DNA of 13,150 nucleotides. Origin: JAIXRY01 sp964444515. GTDB lineage: Bacteria > Patescibacteriota > Minisyncoccia > Phycocordibacterales > UBA9973. Below the pieces are notes generated by a model, which saw only the letters and a program-made list of their open reading frames with translations, had not been told where the DNA came from and ran no database searches. Made by a program: the position numbers and the translations under genes. This document shows positions 1-7,900 of this stretch, piece after piece (position 1 is the first letter of the stretch; each line of letters opens with the position of its first letter). The stretch covers positions 1 through 13,150 of the forward strand of contig CAYUGY010000019.1 in assembly GCA_964444515.1 (NCBI GenBank), read 5' to 3'.

Positions 1-254
1 AACATCTCCAGTTTTTTGCGTGTTGGAAGCCCATTGAAAGAATTATGATGTTCATCCTGTTCAATAGTTGCACCAAACAGACTTAATGCCTGATTAAGTG
101 ATTCGTAGTGGGCATCCGGCATATTGACCAATACCCCATCAAGATCGAATAAAATGGCTTTGATTTGAGTATCAGTCACTTTTTTAGAGACTTTTTTGAC
201 TGATTTTTTTGGGCTTTTTTTTATTTGTTTTTTTGTAACTGTCTTTTTTGGCAT
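1..254 (-). CDS. HAD-superfamily hydrolase, N-terminal part (runs off left edge)
   Basis: Only the first 84 codons are visible; the gene continues beyond base 1. After a lysine-rich leader (residues 1-26, about 12 Lys) comes a typical HAD motif I, FDLDGVLV at residues 36-43. D37 would be the nucleophile and D39 the general acid/base. This is followed by a cap-domain start with the pattern GLPTRKKLEM near residue 74, as in beta-phosphoglucomutase-like and phosphoglycolate-phosphatase-like enzymes. These hydrolyse or transfer phosphate on small cytosolic metabolites; the substrate cannot be told. The ATG at 254 is the first Met. GTG at codon 26 would remove the lysine-rich part, but neither start has a Shine-Dalgarno site. 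A TATAAT at 338-333 on this strand could be its -10. The family assignment is firm; the specificity is unknown. Confidence 0.85.
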   Translation of the reverse strand, partial: MPKKTVTKKQIKKSPKKSVKKVSKKVTDTQIKAILFDLDGVLVNMPDAHYESLNQALSLFGATIEQDEHHNSFNGLPTRKKLEM

Positions 255-320
255 AAGAATGAATAAAGAAAGTATACAGTTTTATGAGACTGAAATCTAG
301 TATCAAGTAAGTAACGTTAT

Positions 321-350
321 TTGACAATATGAATTATAGTATGTTAAAGT
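321..350 (+). promoter_or_regulatory. Promoter for the 2H phosphoesterase gene
   Basis: A consensus -35 TTGACA (321-326) is followed after 18 bases by TAAAGT (345-350), preceded by an extended-10 TG at 342-343. Transcription would start near 357, about 20 bases before the ATG at 377. The same stretch holds TATAAT on the minus strand (338-333), a possible -10 for the divergent HAD gene, but without a good -35. The plus-strand reading is the better one. Confidence 0.45.
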
Positions 351-376
351 AATTAGGGAATAAATAGTTATCGTAA

Positions 377-1084
377 ATGAGCACACTCACAACAGAAAAG
401 TACACACAAATCAGCCAGGACGGCGAAAAAAGTTTCAAGGAAGGTACTGCAAAAACAATAGGCCCTGTAGAAACATGGCCACTTGCTTGGCGTGATGAAT
501 ATCATGTCGCGGTTTATTTTGATGAAAGTTCAAATAAATTAATTAAAGATATTGCAATTGAACTTCTAAAATCGATTGCTTTACAAAACAATGCAGATTA
601 TTGGTTTGCCGAAGAAGCTTTTCCAATACATGCAACAATGGTATCAGGATACAAAGAAGTTGACGGAAAAATACTTGAAGGCACAAGAGAAACACAAGAG
701 GCATACTTATCAATGATTAATGACTCTGTCTTCAAAAAAATATCTGCAGAAATAAAAAATATTATTATTTCTTTTGATGATATCTTAATCACAGGAGACA
801 ATGTTATATTAACAGCTTCTGAGATACCTCTGAGAATCTTGAATTTTAGAAATTCTGTTTCTGATCTTGAAAAGATAAATGGATTAATACCTAAAACACT
901 TGATAATATTCTTCATGTGACAATAGGGCGTCTCAAACAAATTCCGGACGATGAAGATTCCCGTATCAGATTTATTGATGCTTTTCAGGGACTGAGAGCA
1001 CTTATTGCAAGCAACCCAATTACTGTCATTACAAGCTCTGTTTTTAATGGTCGTAACATGATGTCACGAAAAGAAGATTTGTAA
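377..1084 (+). CDS. 2H phosphoesterase-like protein (LigT/CPDase-type)
   Basis: A 235-residue soluble protein with the two hallmark H-x-T motifs of the 2H phosphoesterase superfamily: IHAT (H85, T87) and LHVT (H180, T182), 95 residues apart and each at the edge of a predicted beta strand. The superfamily includes RNA 2',3'-cyclic phosphodiesterases, 2'-5' ligase-like LigT and tRNA-splicing CPDases, which act on 2',3'-cyclic or 2'-5' phosphodiester bonds. The residue pairing is seen directly; the family call comes from the motifs and their spacing; the substrate is unknown. About 40 N-terminal residues precede the first strand (EYHVAVYF, 41-48). The ATG at 377 has no Shine-Dalgarno site, only AGGG 18 bases upstream. 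The gene is a single transcription unit with its own promoter and terminator. Confidence 0.65.
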   Translation: MSTLTTEKYTQISQDGEKSFKEGTAKTIGPVETWPLAWRDEYHVAVYFDESSNKLIKDIAIELLKSIALQNNADYWFAEEAFPIHATMVSGYKEVDGKILEGTRETQEAYLSMINDSVFKKISAEIKNIIISFDDILITGDNVILTASEIPLRILNFRNSVSDLEKINGLIPKTLDNILHVTIGRLKQIPDDEDSRIRFIDAFQGLRALIASNPITVITSSVFNGRNMMSRKEDL

Positions 1085-1095
1085 AAACACGTTTT

Positions 1096-1122
1096 AACTC
1101 CCGCATACTGCGGGAGTTTTTT
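1096..1122 (+). terminator. Rho-independent terminator after the 2H gene
   Basis: A 10-bp perfect stem (1096-1105 with 1109-1118), loop TAC, runs into six T residues (1117-1122), 12 bases after the stop codon at 1084. The next gene's extended -10 begins at 1124, so termination and re-initiation are back to back. Confidence 0.9.
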
Positions 1123-1123
1123 A

Positions 1124-1132
1124 TGTTATACT
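1124..1132 (+). promoter_or_regulatory. Extended -10 promoter of the methyltransferase gene
   Basis: TGTTATACT fits the extended -10 pattern TGnTATAAT with one mismatch. Transcription would start near 1139, leaving a 5' leader of about 17 bases before the ATG at 1156. No clear -35 is visible; that position falls inside the preceding terminator. Confidence 0.5.
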
Positions 1133-1155
1133 TGGACAAATAATCTATTAACACT

Positions 1156-1785
1156 ATGTCGTTTCTCTCATCCATTCGCAATTATTTTGAAAAACCGGTT
1201 ATTTTCAGTTTTATTGGAAAACATATGAAGCCAGGAATCACTTACCTGGATGTTGGTTGTGGTGACCGTGCCCCCTACTCTACCTACCGTTATTATCCAA
1301 ATATCGCATATACCGGTATCGACAACAGAGATATTGCAGGAGCAAAAGACATGGAACAATTTTTAAAATGTGACATTGAAAATAACGATCTAACAGAAAT
1401 TCCAAATGACACCTATAATGTCATCAATCTCTCTCATATCATCGAACACATCGATAGTGGTGATAACTTATTGCAAACACTTGCAAAAAAATTAAAAAAG
1501 AATGGAATCATCTATGTAGAAACGCCGAGTGAGCGGAGTTTAAAACTACCTTCATTCTACGGCACGCTCAATTTTTGGGACGACACAACACACAAAAAAG
1601 TTTACTCTATCAAAGAGATGGAAAATGCTCTTACTTTAAGTGGTTGCACAATACTAAAATCAGGCATTAGGCACAATATCAAGAAAATCATTTTTCTTCC
1701 GCTCATTCGCGACAAGAAAATTAGTGCCACACTATTTTGGGATATTGTAGGATTTGCTCATTATGTTATAGCAAAGAAAAACTAA
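1156..1785 (+). CDS. Class I SAM-dependent methyltransferase
   Basis: A 209-residue Rossmann-fold methyltransferase. SAM-binding motif I is YLDVGCGD (30-37). The acidic residue ending strand 2 is D56 (TGIDN), with a further acid at D73 (CDIEN). The motif LSHIIEHI (92-99) is the post-strand-4 signature of the Methyltransf_11/23 group, and KKNGIIYVETP (114-124) forms the strand-5 region. The following FWDDTTHKKVYS segment (140-151) resembles enzymes found in surface-polysaccharide loci, so a sugar or lipid-linked glycan acceptor is possible but not shown. It is convergent with another methyltransferase and shares its terminator. The ATG at 1156 is the first Met; no Shine-Dalgarno site is visible. 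The fold is certain; the substrate is inference. Confidence 0.88.
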   Translation: MSFLSSIRNYFEKPVIFSFIGKHMKPGITYLDVGCGDRAPYSTYRYYPNIAYTGIDNRDIAGAKDMEQFLKCDIENNDLTEIPNDTYNVINLSHIIEHIDSGDNLLQTLAKKLKKNGIIYVETPSERSLKLPSFYGTLNFWDDTTHKKVYSIKEMENALTLSGCTILKSGIRHNIKKIIFLPLIRDKKISATLFWDIVGFAHYVIAKKN

Positions 1786-1830
1786 ATAAATTAGCCACAG
1801 GTTTAACCTGTGGCTAATTTATTTAGTTTT
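1778..1830. terminator. Bidirectional terminator shared by two convergent methyltransferase genes
   Basis: A 26-bp perfect inverted repeat (1778-1803 with 1805-1830) is centred on base 1804; the real loop is probably TTTAA. It has A-runs at the left end and T-runs at the right end, so it reads as a stem followed by U's on either strand. The plus-gene stop codon (1783-1785) lies within its left arm, and the minus-gene stop (1829-1831) overlaps the end of its right arm, so the two coding regions are only 43 bases apart. Confidence 0.9.
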
Positions 1831-2647
1831 ACCCCCAAACAATAATACAATTGTTTGGATGAGTCAGTGGAACTTCCGGTACAATTTTTGCACCTGGAAT
1901 CATTTTCAGCAACTCTTCTTTTGTGTATGAATGAAAATGTTCTGGAGAAATCTGATTATATGTAATATATCCGCGTTTTGAATTTAATATTACTTTTTTC
2001 AAATATACATTTTGAATCTCACGAGGCAATTCAGTAAATGCATAGTTACTAATTACCAAATCATATTCTTTCTTTTCCAATTCATTCATTGTCTTATATT
2101 CGATCGTACCTGCAATGAAATTATCCATGTACCGTTCTGCCAGCATCAGTGCTGGAGCAATATCAACCAGTGTGTATTTTGCCGGAGTATCAATAACATG
2201 AAGTATGCGACATTGTCCACCATACCCAACACCAATCTCACAAATCGTCATGTTATTCAAACTTCCAAATAATGCGTTGAGGTCACCTAATACTTTTATA
2301 TAGCGTAGCGTTGATGGAGAAATGGCACCGACAACAGGATAAGTAATTAGTTCTGCTCCACCAAAATCATCATTCTTTTTAAACTCATCCATATGAACAA
2401 GTAGCTCTGAATGCTTATTAATTTCATCCAGATATATTTGCCCCTGTGCCTCATTTACATGCTCAAGAATTCCCTTATATACAGGATTCTGACGAAAACG
2501 ATTGAAGACCTTGATACTATTACTCGCTTTCAAACAAAAATCTGGGTAGACCTGATTATCAGAAATACTTGTTGATGTTTTTGATATTAATACTATATTT
2601 TGTATTCCTGGAATCTTTTTTATTAAATTCTTAAATTGTTGCTTCAT
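1829..2647 (-). CDS. Putative sugar O-methyltransferase
   Basis: A 272-residue SAM-dependent methyltransferase. Motif I is ICEIGVGYGG (135-144), followed by the strand-2 acid in YTLVDIAPAL (D162) and a conserved block VISNYAFTELPREIQ (198-212) then NSKRGYITYN (222-231). I recognise this set from the putative sugar O-methyltransferase family (TIGR04371-like) of capsule and LPS clusters. The N-terminal 110 residues form a helical domain also usual for that family. It is the last gene of a minus-strand operon, 11 bases after the TPR gene, and would methylate a sugar of the glycan handled by the ligase-like protein upstream. The acceptor is inference. No Shine-Dalgarno site precedes the ATG. Confidence 0.82.
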   Translation of the reverse strand: MKQQFKNLIKKIPGIQNIVLISKTSTSISDNQVYPDFCLKASNSIKVFNRFRQNPVYKGILEHVNEAQGQIYLDEINKHSELLVHMDEFKKNDDFGGAELITYPVVGAISPSTLRYIKVLGDLNALFGSLNNMTICEIGVGYGGQCRILHVIDTPAKYTLVDIAPALMLAERYMDNFIAGTIEYKTMNELEKKEYDLVISNYAFTELPREIQNVYLKKVILNSKRGYITYNQISPEHFHSYTKEELLKMIPGAKIVPEVPLTHPNNCIIVWG

Positions 2648-2658
2648 CTTATTTATTT

Positions 2659-3558
2659 TTAGTTAATATTTAATAATGGAATACTATTATTTTTTTGAGT
2701 CAATTCTATGATTTGTTTGTAAATAGCAGATTGATCTTTATCTAATAATGACAATCTTTGTGCAACAATAATAAATTGCCCTACATCTTTTTTGTTGTAA
2801 TAAAACCTCAAAAATCTTTCATAAATCTTTTTCGCCAACCCTTGGCCTGGGTCAAACCCGTGATCAAAAGAATATTCCATCTCAGACAACGATTCATCCC
2901 AATGTGATTCACCGTGTTTAAATAACATTATTCCTAAGAAATAATGTGGTTCTGCTGGGCGTGTATCATACGCCACAGTTTCGCGCATCAAAGCCACAGC
3001 CTCATCAGCTCGCCCTTGATTTGCCATATTAATAGCGTACGTAAACTTAGCGTCTTGGTTATAGTTCCCTGGTGACAAACTAATAGCTTTTTTATAATAT
3101 CCCTCAGCCACAACGTGATACTGCTGTGCTTTTTCAGGCAACAAGTCTGCCACTTGATCATAAGCCTTCCCTATCGATGAAAAAAAGTATGGGAAATTAT
3201 CTGTTTTTTTAGCTATTTCATCCATCTTATCAATTGCAAACTCAACAAGTGGTGCAGATTCTTTGTGCAATCTACCTTCTTTATATTCAAAGAAAAGATA
3301 TGTTATAAGTTTATAGCGAATTGCTGGTTGAACAGAAGTATACGGATAAAAAGAAAATCTTGATTCAATCAATGCTTTTGGATTCCCCGCTAGCGCTTCA
3401 TCAAATTTTTTAACAAATCTTGCCATTTGTGCATATGGATACAATGTCCAAACAAAAAATGAAAAAGATAAAAATAATGCTACAACCAAAAAAACTACAG
3501 GCAAAAAAGCCGGTATTTCTATTTCTGTGCTTTTAATCTGCTCTTTTTTATATTTCAT
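2659..3558 (-). CDS. Membrane-anchored TPR-repeat protein
   Basis: A 299-residue protein with one N-terminal membrane segment (about residues 16-38) followed by a long helical domain. Residues about 145-235 show the TPR pattern (AEGYYKKAISLSPGN, then a helix pair with AINMANQGRADEAVALM, then EPHYFLGIMLFKHG). With a basic N-terminus before the membrane segment, the TPR part probably faces outside, where it may bind partner proteins. It overlaps the upstream ligase-like gene by 11 bases (3548-3558), with the ATG inside the upstream gene's last codons. This suggests translational coupling. Some Wzy_C proteins carry a C-terminal TPR domain in one chain; here the two parts are separate genes. No enzymatic motif is seen. 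Confidence 0.78.
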   Translation of the reverse strand: MKYKKEQIKSTEIEIPAFLPVVFLVVALFLSFSFFVWTLYPYAQMARFVKKFDEALAGNPKALIESRFSFYPYTSVQPAIRYKLITYLFFEYKEGRLHKESAPLVEFAIDKMDEIAKKTDNFPYFFSSIGKAYDQVADLLPEKAQQYHVVAEGYYKKAISLSPGNYNQDAKFTYAINMANQGRADEAVALMRETVAYDTRPAEPHYFLGIMLFKHGESHWDESLSEMEYSFDHGFDPGQGLAKKIYERFLRFYYNKKDVGQFIIVAQRLSLLDKDQSAIYKQIIELTQKNNSIPLLNIN

Positions 3559-4855
3559 ATTTTTTGAAAGTTACTTCAGACACAAAAGCAATTGTGGCAT
3601 AAAACATCAGAGATGTTACTGCGGTATCGAAAGCGAAAAGATTGTTTATAAAATAAGCACTTAAACACAAGATTATAATTAGTGGTATAAAAAAATCTTT
3701 TTCAAATATTTGTTTTATTTTTTTTAAAACCAATGTCCACATAGCTATATATATAATCAAACCTAATATTCCAGACATTACTAAAATGTCTATCACCTGA
3801 TTGTGAGCATGATCAGCAGTACCGGGATCATAATAGAAAAAAACAGGATTATAATTCTTGATCCAGAAGAATTGATAATTTACCGGCCCCCAACCAAATA
3901 TTAAACGGGTAGGGTTTTTATCTGAAAAAAATCCTTTAATTGATGTTTTAGTGTATTCGATACGAGAATTTGAACTGTTGTCAGATATGCCGATTTCAGC
4001 AAAACGATTTAGTCCTGGAATTTTTTGCCAGAAAGGGGCACTTCGAGTCACTATAAACAACAAACTAAACAATATCAGAGCAGACACAGCGATAACTCCT
4101 AATTTCCTAAAGGAGATTTTTCTTATGTATATATTTTTACCATAAAAAATTGAAGCGATTGTCGTAATAAAAAATCCGATAAATAACGCAAGTATAGCAC
4201 CTCGGGTTTTAGTCAAAAGTATTCCTATAACCGACAAAGCAATACTTACCCAACCAAGATAAGCATAATTATTATTTTTTGATTCTTTAGTAAACCTCAC
4301 CAAACAAAGCCCCGCGAAAATACTGAACAAATAATAACTAGCCAAGAATATCGGATTCCCCATTAATGAATCAGATCGATACATACCGAGAAATGACTGC
4401 TTGGCTTGAACGACAAACAAAATAATAGTTGTTATTGCGGTATAAACAAAAAATTTACTCCATTCTGACTTCTTAAACAAAAGAAGATATCCCACATATA
4501 GCGAGTATATCGAAATAATTGTCAAAAAACCTTCCGCACGAAGTGGTTCACCAAAAAAAGCCATACTTTTATCGAAAGCAAAAATAGTACTTAGTATGGT
4601 CAGTAAAATTCCAATAGATACAAAAATAAACAATCTATCTTTTTGTAATATATTTATACTAGTTGCTATATCTTCGCGATCTTCTTTGTTTTTTGACTTT
4701 GAAATCAAAACAAGACCGATCAAGAGAATTACCAAAAAACTAACCCCTCTCAAAAACAAAACCTTTGCATCGATAAAAGGAGAAAGATATTTACTGTATA
4801 CAAAGAGCGGAACAAAGGCGGTGGATAATAGTAGTATGGTTGCCAATTTTTTCAT
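3548..4855 (-). CDS. O-antigen ligase/polymerase-like membrane protein (Wzy_C family)
   Basis: A 435-residue polytopic inner-membrane protein with about 11-12 hydrophobic segments. A large extracytoplasmic loop (about 271-360) lies before the late membrane helices. Wzy_C features are visible: TKTRGAILAL with R218; the loop motifs RIEYTKTSIKGF and FGWGPVN; and DHAHNQVIDILVMSGILG with H351, matching the Arg and His important in WaaL-type ligases. The family transfers or polymerises undecaprenyl-linked glycans onto lipid A core, protein or other acceptors. No other glycan-assembly gene lies here, so the acceptor is open; protein O-oligosaccharyl transfer (PglL-like) is one option. It is the first gene of an operon with the TPR and sugar methyltransferase genes. 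Its promoter implies a leaderless mRNA starting at or near the ATG. Confidence 0.83.
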   Translation of the reverse strand: MKKLATILLLSTAFVPLFVYSKYLSPFIDAKVLFLRGVSFLVILLIGLVLISKSKNKEDREDIATSINILQKDRLFIFVSIGILLTILSTIFAFDKSMAFFGEPLRAEGFLTIISIYSLYVGYLLLFKKSEWSKFFVYTAITTIILFVVQAKQSFLGMYRSDSLMGNPIFLASYYLFSIFAGLCLVRFTKESKNNNYAYLGWVSIALSVIGILLTKTRGAILALFIGFFITTIASIFYGKNIYIRKISFRKLGVIAVSALILFSLLFIVTRSAPFWQKIPGLNRFAEIGISDNSSNSRIEYTKTSIKGFFSDKNPTRLIFGWGPVNYQFFWIKNYNPVFFYYDPGTADHAHNQVIDILVMSGILGLIIYIAMWTLVLKKIKQIFEKDFFIPLIIILCLSAYFINNLFAFDTAVTSLMFYATIAFVSEVTFKKYEI

Positions 4856-4861
4856 GACTAT

Positions 4862-4870
4862 ATTATAACA
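4862..4870 (-). promoter_or_regulatory. Consensus extended -10 promoter giving a leaderless ligase mRNA
   Basis: On the minus strand TGTTATAAT (4870 to 4862) is a perfect extended -10 (TGnTATAAT). Only six bases separate it from the ATG whose A is at 4855, so transcription should start at or next to the start codon, leaving no room for a Shine-Dalgarno site. No -35 consensus is present 17 bases upstream, as is usual for extended -10 promoters. Confidence 0.65.
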
Positions 4871-4902
4871 GAAAAAGTGTTTTTAAAAAGATGCTCAAAA
4901 AC

Positions 4903-4934
4903 GAAAAACACCCTCATTTCTGAGGGTGTTTTTC
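4903..4934 (-). terminator. Terminator of the surface-protein gene
   Basis: A 14-bp perfect stem (4903-4916 with 4921-4934) has a 4-base loop that reads GAAA on the minus strand, a stable tetraloop. The minus-strand continuation is T-rich (TTTTTC then GTTTTTG). It lies about 50 bases after the surface-protein stop codon and just before the promoter of the ligase operon, so the two are separate transcription units. Confidence 0.88.
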
Positions 4935-4982
4935 TGATTGCTTACGTCAATCAATCGATACTGACACTATCCAATCAAACTA

Positions 4983-7900
4983 TTAGTTATAAATAACTGA
5001 AGTTTGTGTACTTGGGTAGTTGTACATGTATGTTGTTCCAGATGTGTATGATCCACCACCTGCAGTGTCTGTCCACGCGAATGTAGAAGCACCGAGAGCA
5101 GAAGCCATAGAAGCACCGTTAACACCTGTACCTGTAACAGCAGTAACTGGTACGTAGATACGGAATGTTTGTGATGTTCCAGCTTGGATCAAATATCCAC
5201 CTGTGAATGAAATAGTACTTGTACCACCAACATAACTTGAGAAAGTAGTGTTAGTTGTTGTAATACTATTGTTTCCAGCGTCTTTAACCACAACTGTAGC
5301 AGCAGTAGCCATAGTAGCAGCGTTCAATGTAACTGTGACTGGGAGTGAGTTCAAAGTGATATCACCCTTTGCGTTAGCAGCGACAGTGATGTCGATTGCT
5401 TCGATAGTTCCAGCTGAAAGCTTGTTAGTTGGAGTTGAACCAATTGTAATAGTTGGTTTTGATCCAACAACTTTGATCACAGGAGATGTGATACTTGTTG
5501 GGTTAACAGCAGCACCAGTTGTAGTTCCTCCGATTGTGTACTTGTTGTATGACAATCCGATTTGTGAACTTGTTCCTGATGTAACACCGTTTGTTCCTAC
5601 TGAAGCGTAAGTTGGGTATACATCGATACTTAGACCTGAACCTCCGTTTGGAACTGCAAGGTTAAGACCTGTAAAGTATGCAAGACCGTTTACAGTTACA
5701 GCAGCAGCACTTGCGTGGTAAGCAGCAGTTGTACTGTTGATAGCACGAGTAACAGTAGCTGTTAGACCTGAAATTGAAGTTACAAGCATATCTTCACTGT
5801 CGATTGTAAGAACAGTTCCTACACTTACTCCACTTGCTGAAGTAAGAGCAACAGTAGAAGCAGCAGTAACAACAGCACCTGTAGTTGTAGTTGCAGGTGT
5901 CAATTGTACAGAAGCAGTTTGACTACCAATTCTTAGAGAAGAAATAGTTCCTGCACCTGTAACTGAGAACTTCAATTCTGAAACTGTTGCACTTCCGTTT
6001 GTTGAAGTGAATTTGAATGTAGCCTTAGATCCGTCTACAGCACCACCGTTTGCAGCAACATATTGTGTTGTTGTTGATGATGAAGTAAGGAATGAAGGTG
6101 TTCCAAATGTACCTCCTGAAAGTGTAATAGCTTGTCCAACTGTAGCAGCACTAGGTGTCAATGTTACGTTTGAACTTGCACCAACAGCTGTTGGAAGAAG
6201 TGTTGCGTAAACTGAACCAGCGTTCCATGTTCCAAGGTCAGCCATAATTTCAACTGTCTTTGTTGCACCTGGTGCAATTGTAAAGTCAACTGAGAAGTTG
6301 TTTGACGCTTGTGGGTTGATTGGATTTGCTCCAGAACCTGAAGTTTCTGATGTCTTCAAGTTTGAAAGGTTCGCAAGCATTCCTGCTGTTGCAGCTGTAC
6401 TTCCATCAGAAGTAAGAGCTACTGCAAGGTTTGTTACACGAACTGATTCTGAAGAACTTTGGTTTTGAAGTGTGAATGACGCAATCTTTGCACTAGATGT
6501 ATTAGGATTTAGTGTTTGGTTTGCGTATGAAGCACTCTTACCAAGAGCCAATGTTCCAGTTTGAATTGTCAAACCAGTTGTTGTCTTGTCAGAAGATGGT
6601 ACATCGATTGTTGAAATCAATGAACTTATTCCTTGACCGTTTTCTAGGTTAGTAGCACCTTCCAAAGTTACAGCAATAGTTCCAGCTGTATAGTTAGAGT
6701 TTACTTCGTTTTGTAGATCTGCACGAACTTCAAGAGTACTGTTTGCATTCGCAGTAAGGATCATAGATGAACCTAGTTGGAATGTAAGAGTTGAGCCAGT
6801 GAAGTTTTGTGAAGAACCGATTTGTGAACCATTGTAGTACAACGCAACATTGTTGAATTGAGTTGTTGAACCAGAAGCAGTTGTTCCGTTTGTGATAGCC
6901 GGAGTAACTTGCAAACTAGTAACTTTTACATCTTCACCATATGCACGGAGTTGGTACTTAGCAATAGCTGTGTTTGTAGCACCTCCAGTAACATTAGTAA
7001 CTGATGTGAAAGATGGGTCAATGTTAACTGTTACAGTTCCTGAAAGGATATTGTAAACAGCTGAACTTGTACTTGGGATTGTTCCTGAAGCAGAAACATT
7101 AGATTTGATAGTTTCATCTGAAGCCATCAAGTCAGCAGCGTATTGAAGTGTCAAACTGAATGAACGGTTTGAACCCTTAACAACGTCTGCACGTACTTCG
7201 ACAGTCTTTGATCCAGTTGCAATAGCAACAGGAGATGAAGTCATATCAAACACGATGTATCCAAGAGAGTTTACACCAGCTGATGTAGCAACAGGTGATC
7301 CGTTTACATACAATTTAATGTTTGCAAGTGAATCAGTAGGTGCTGAACCAACATAGTGGAAACCGATACTCTTAAGAGTAACAGCGTGTGTACTTACTTG
7401 GAAAGGTGCTGACCACAATGTTTGTTGCATAACACCAGCATTGATGTCTCCTCCTGGAGCTGTGTTTGCTCCTACAGAAACTGTAGCAAGCAATCCTGAT
7501 CCGTCTTGGATGTATTGTGCGTTACCGATGATGTTTACAGTTGAAGTTGAACCTCCTACTGTGTAACTTGTAAGGTTAACACCTACAGTGTGTCCATCTG
7601 CTGTTGTAGCAGGGATATCAGCACGTACAGAAATTGTACGTGAACCTGAAACCATAAGGTTCACATTGTTGAAAGTAATAACACCTGTACTGTTTACTGA
7701 TGCACCGTCTGTCAAACGAGTTGCCCCGTCGTACAAGTATACATTTGTAAGGTCAGTATTAAGTGATAGTCCTGAACGTTGGAAAGTAATGTTTTGAACT
7801 GTTCCTGTTCCACTGAAAGTGAATTGAGCTAGTTCGACATTAGAACCATCGAGAACTGTTCCTGATGCAGGTGATGTAGTAGCAAGCATTGCTGTTACAG

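Noticed and set aside
5248..7797. Plus-strand open frames opposite the surface-protein gene
   Set aside because: They are Val/Ala/Thr-rich antisense shadows of the repetitive coding sequence with no start signals.
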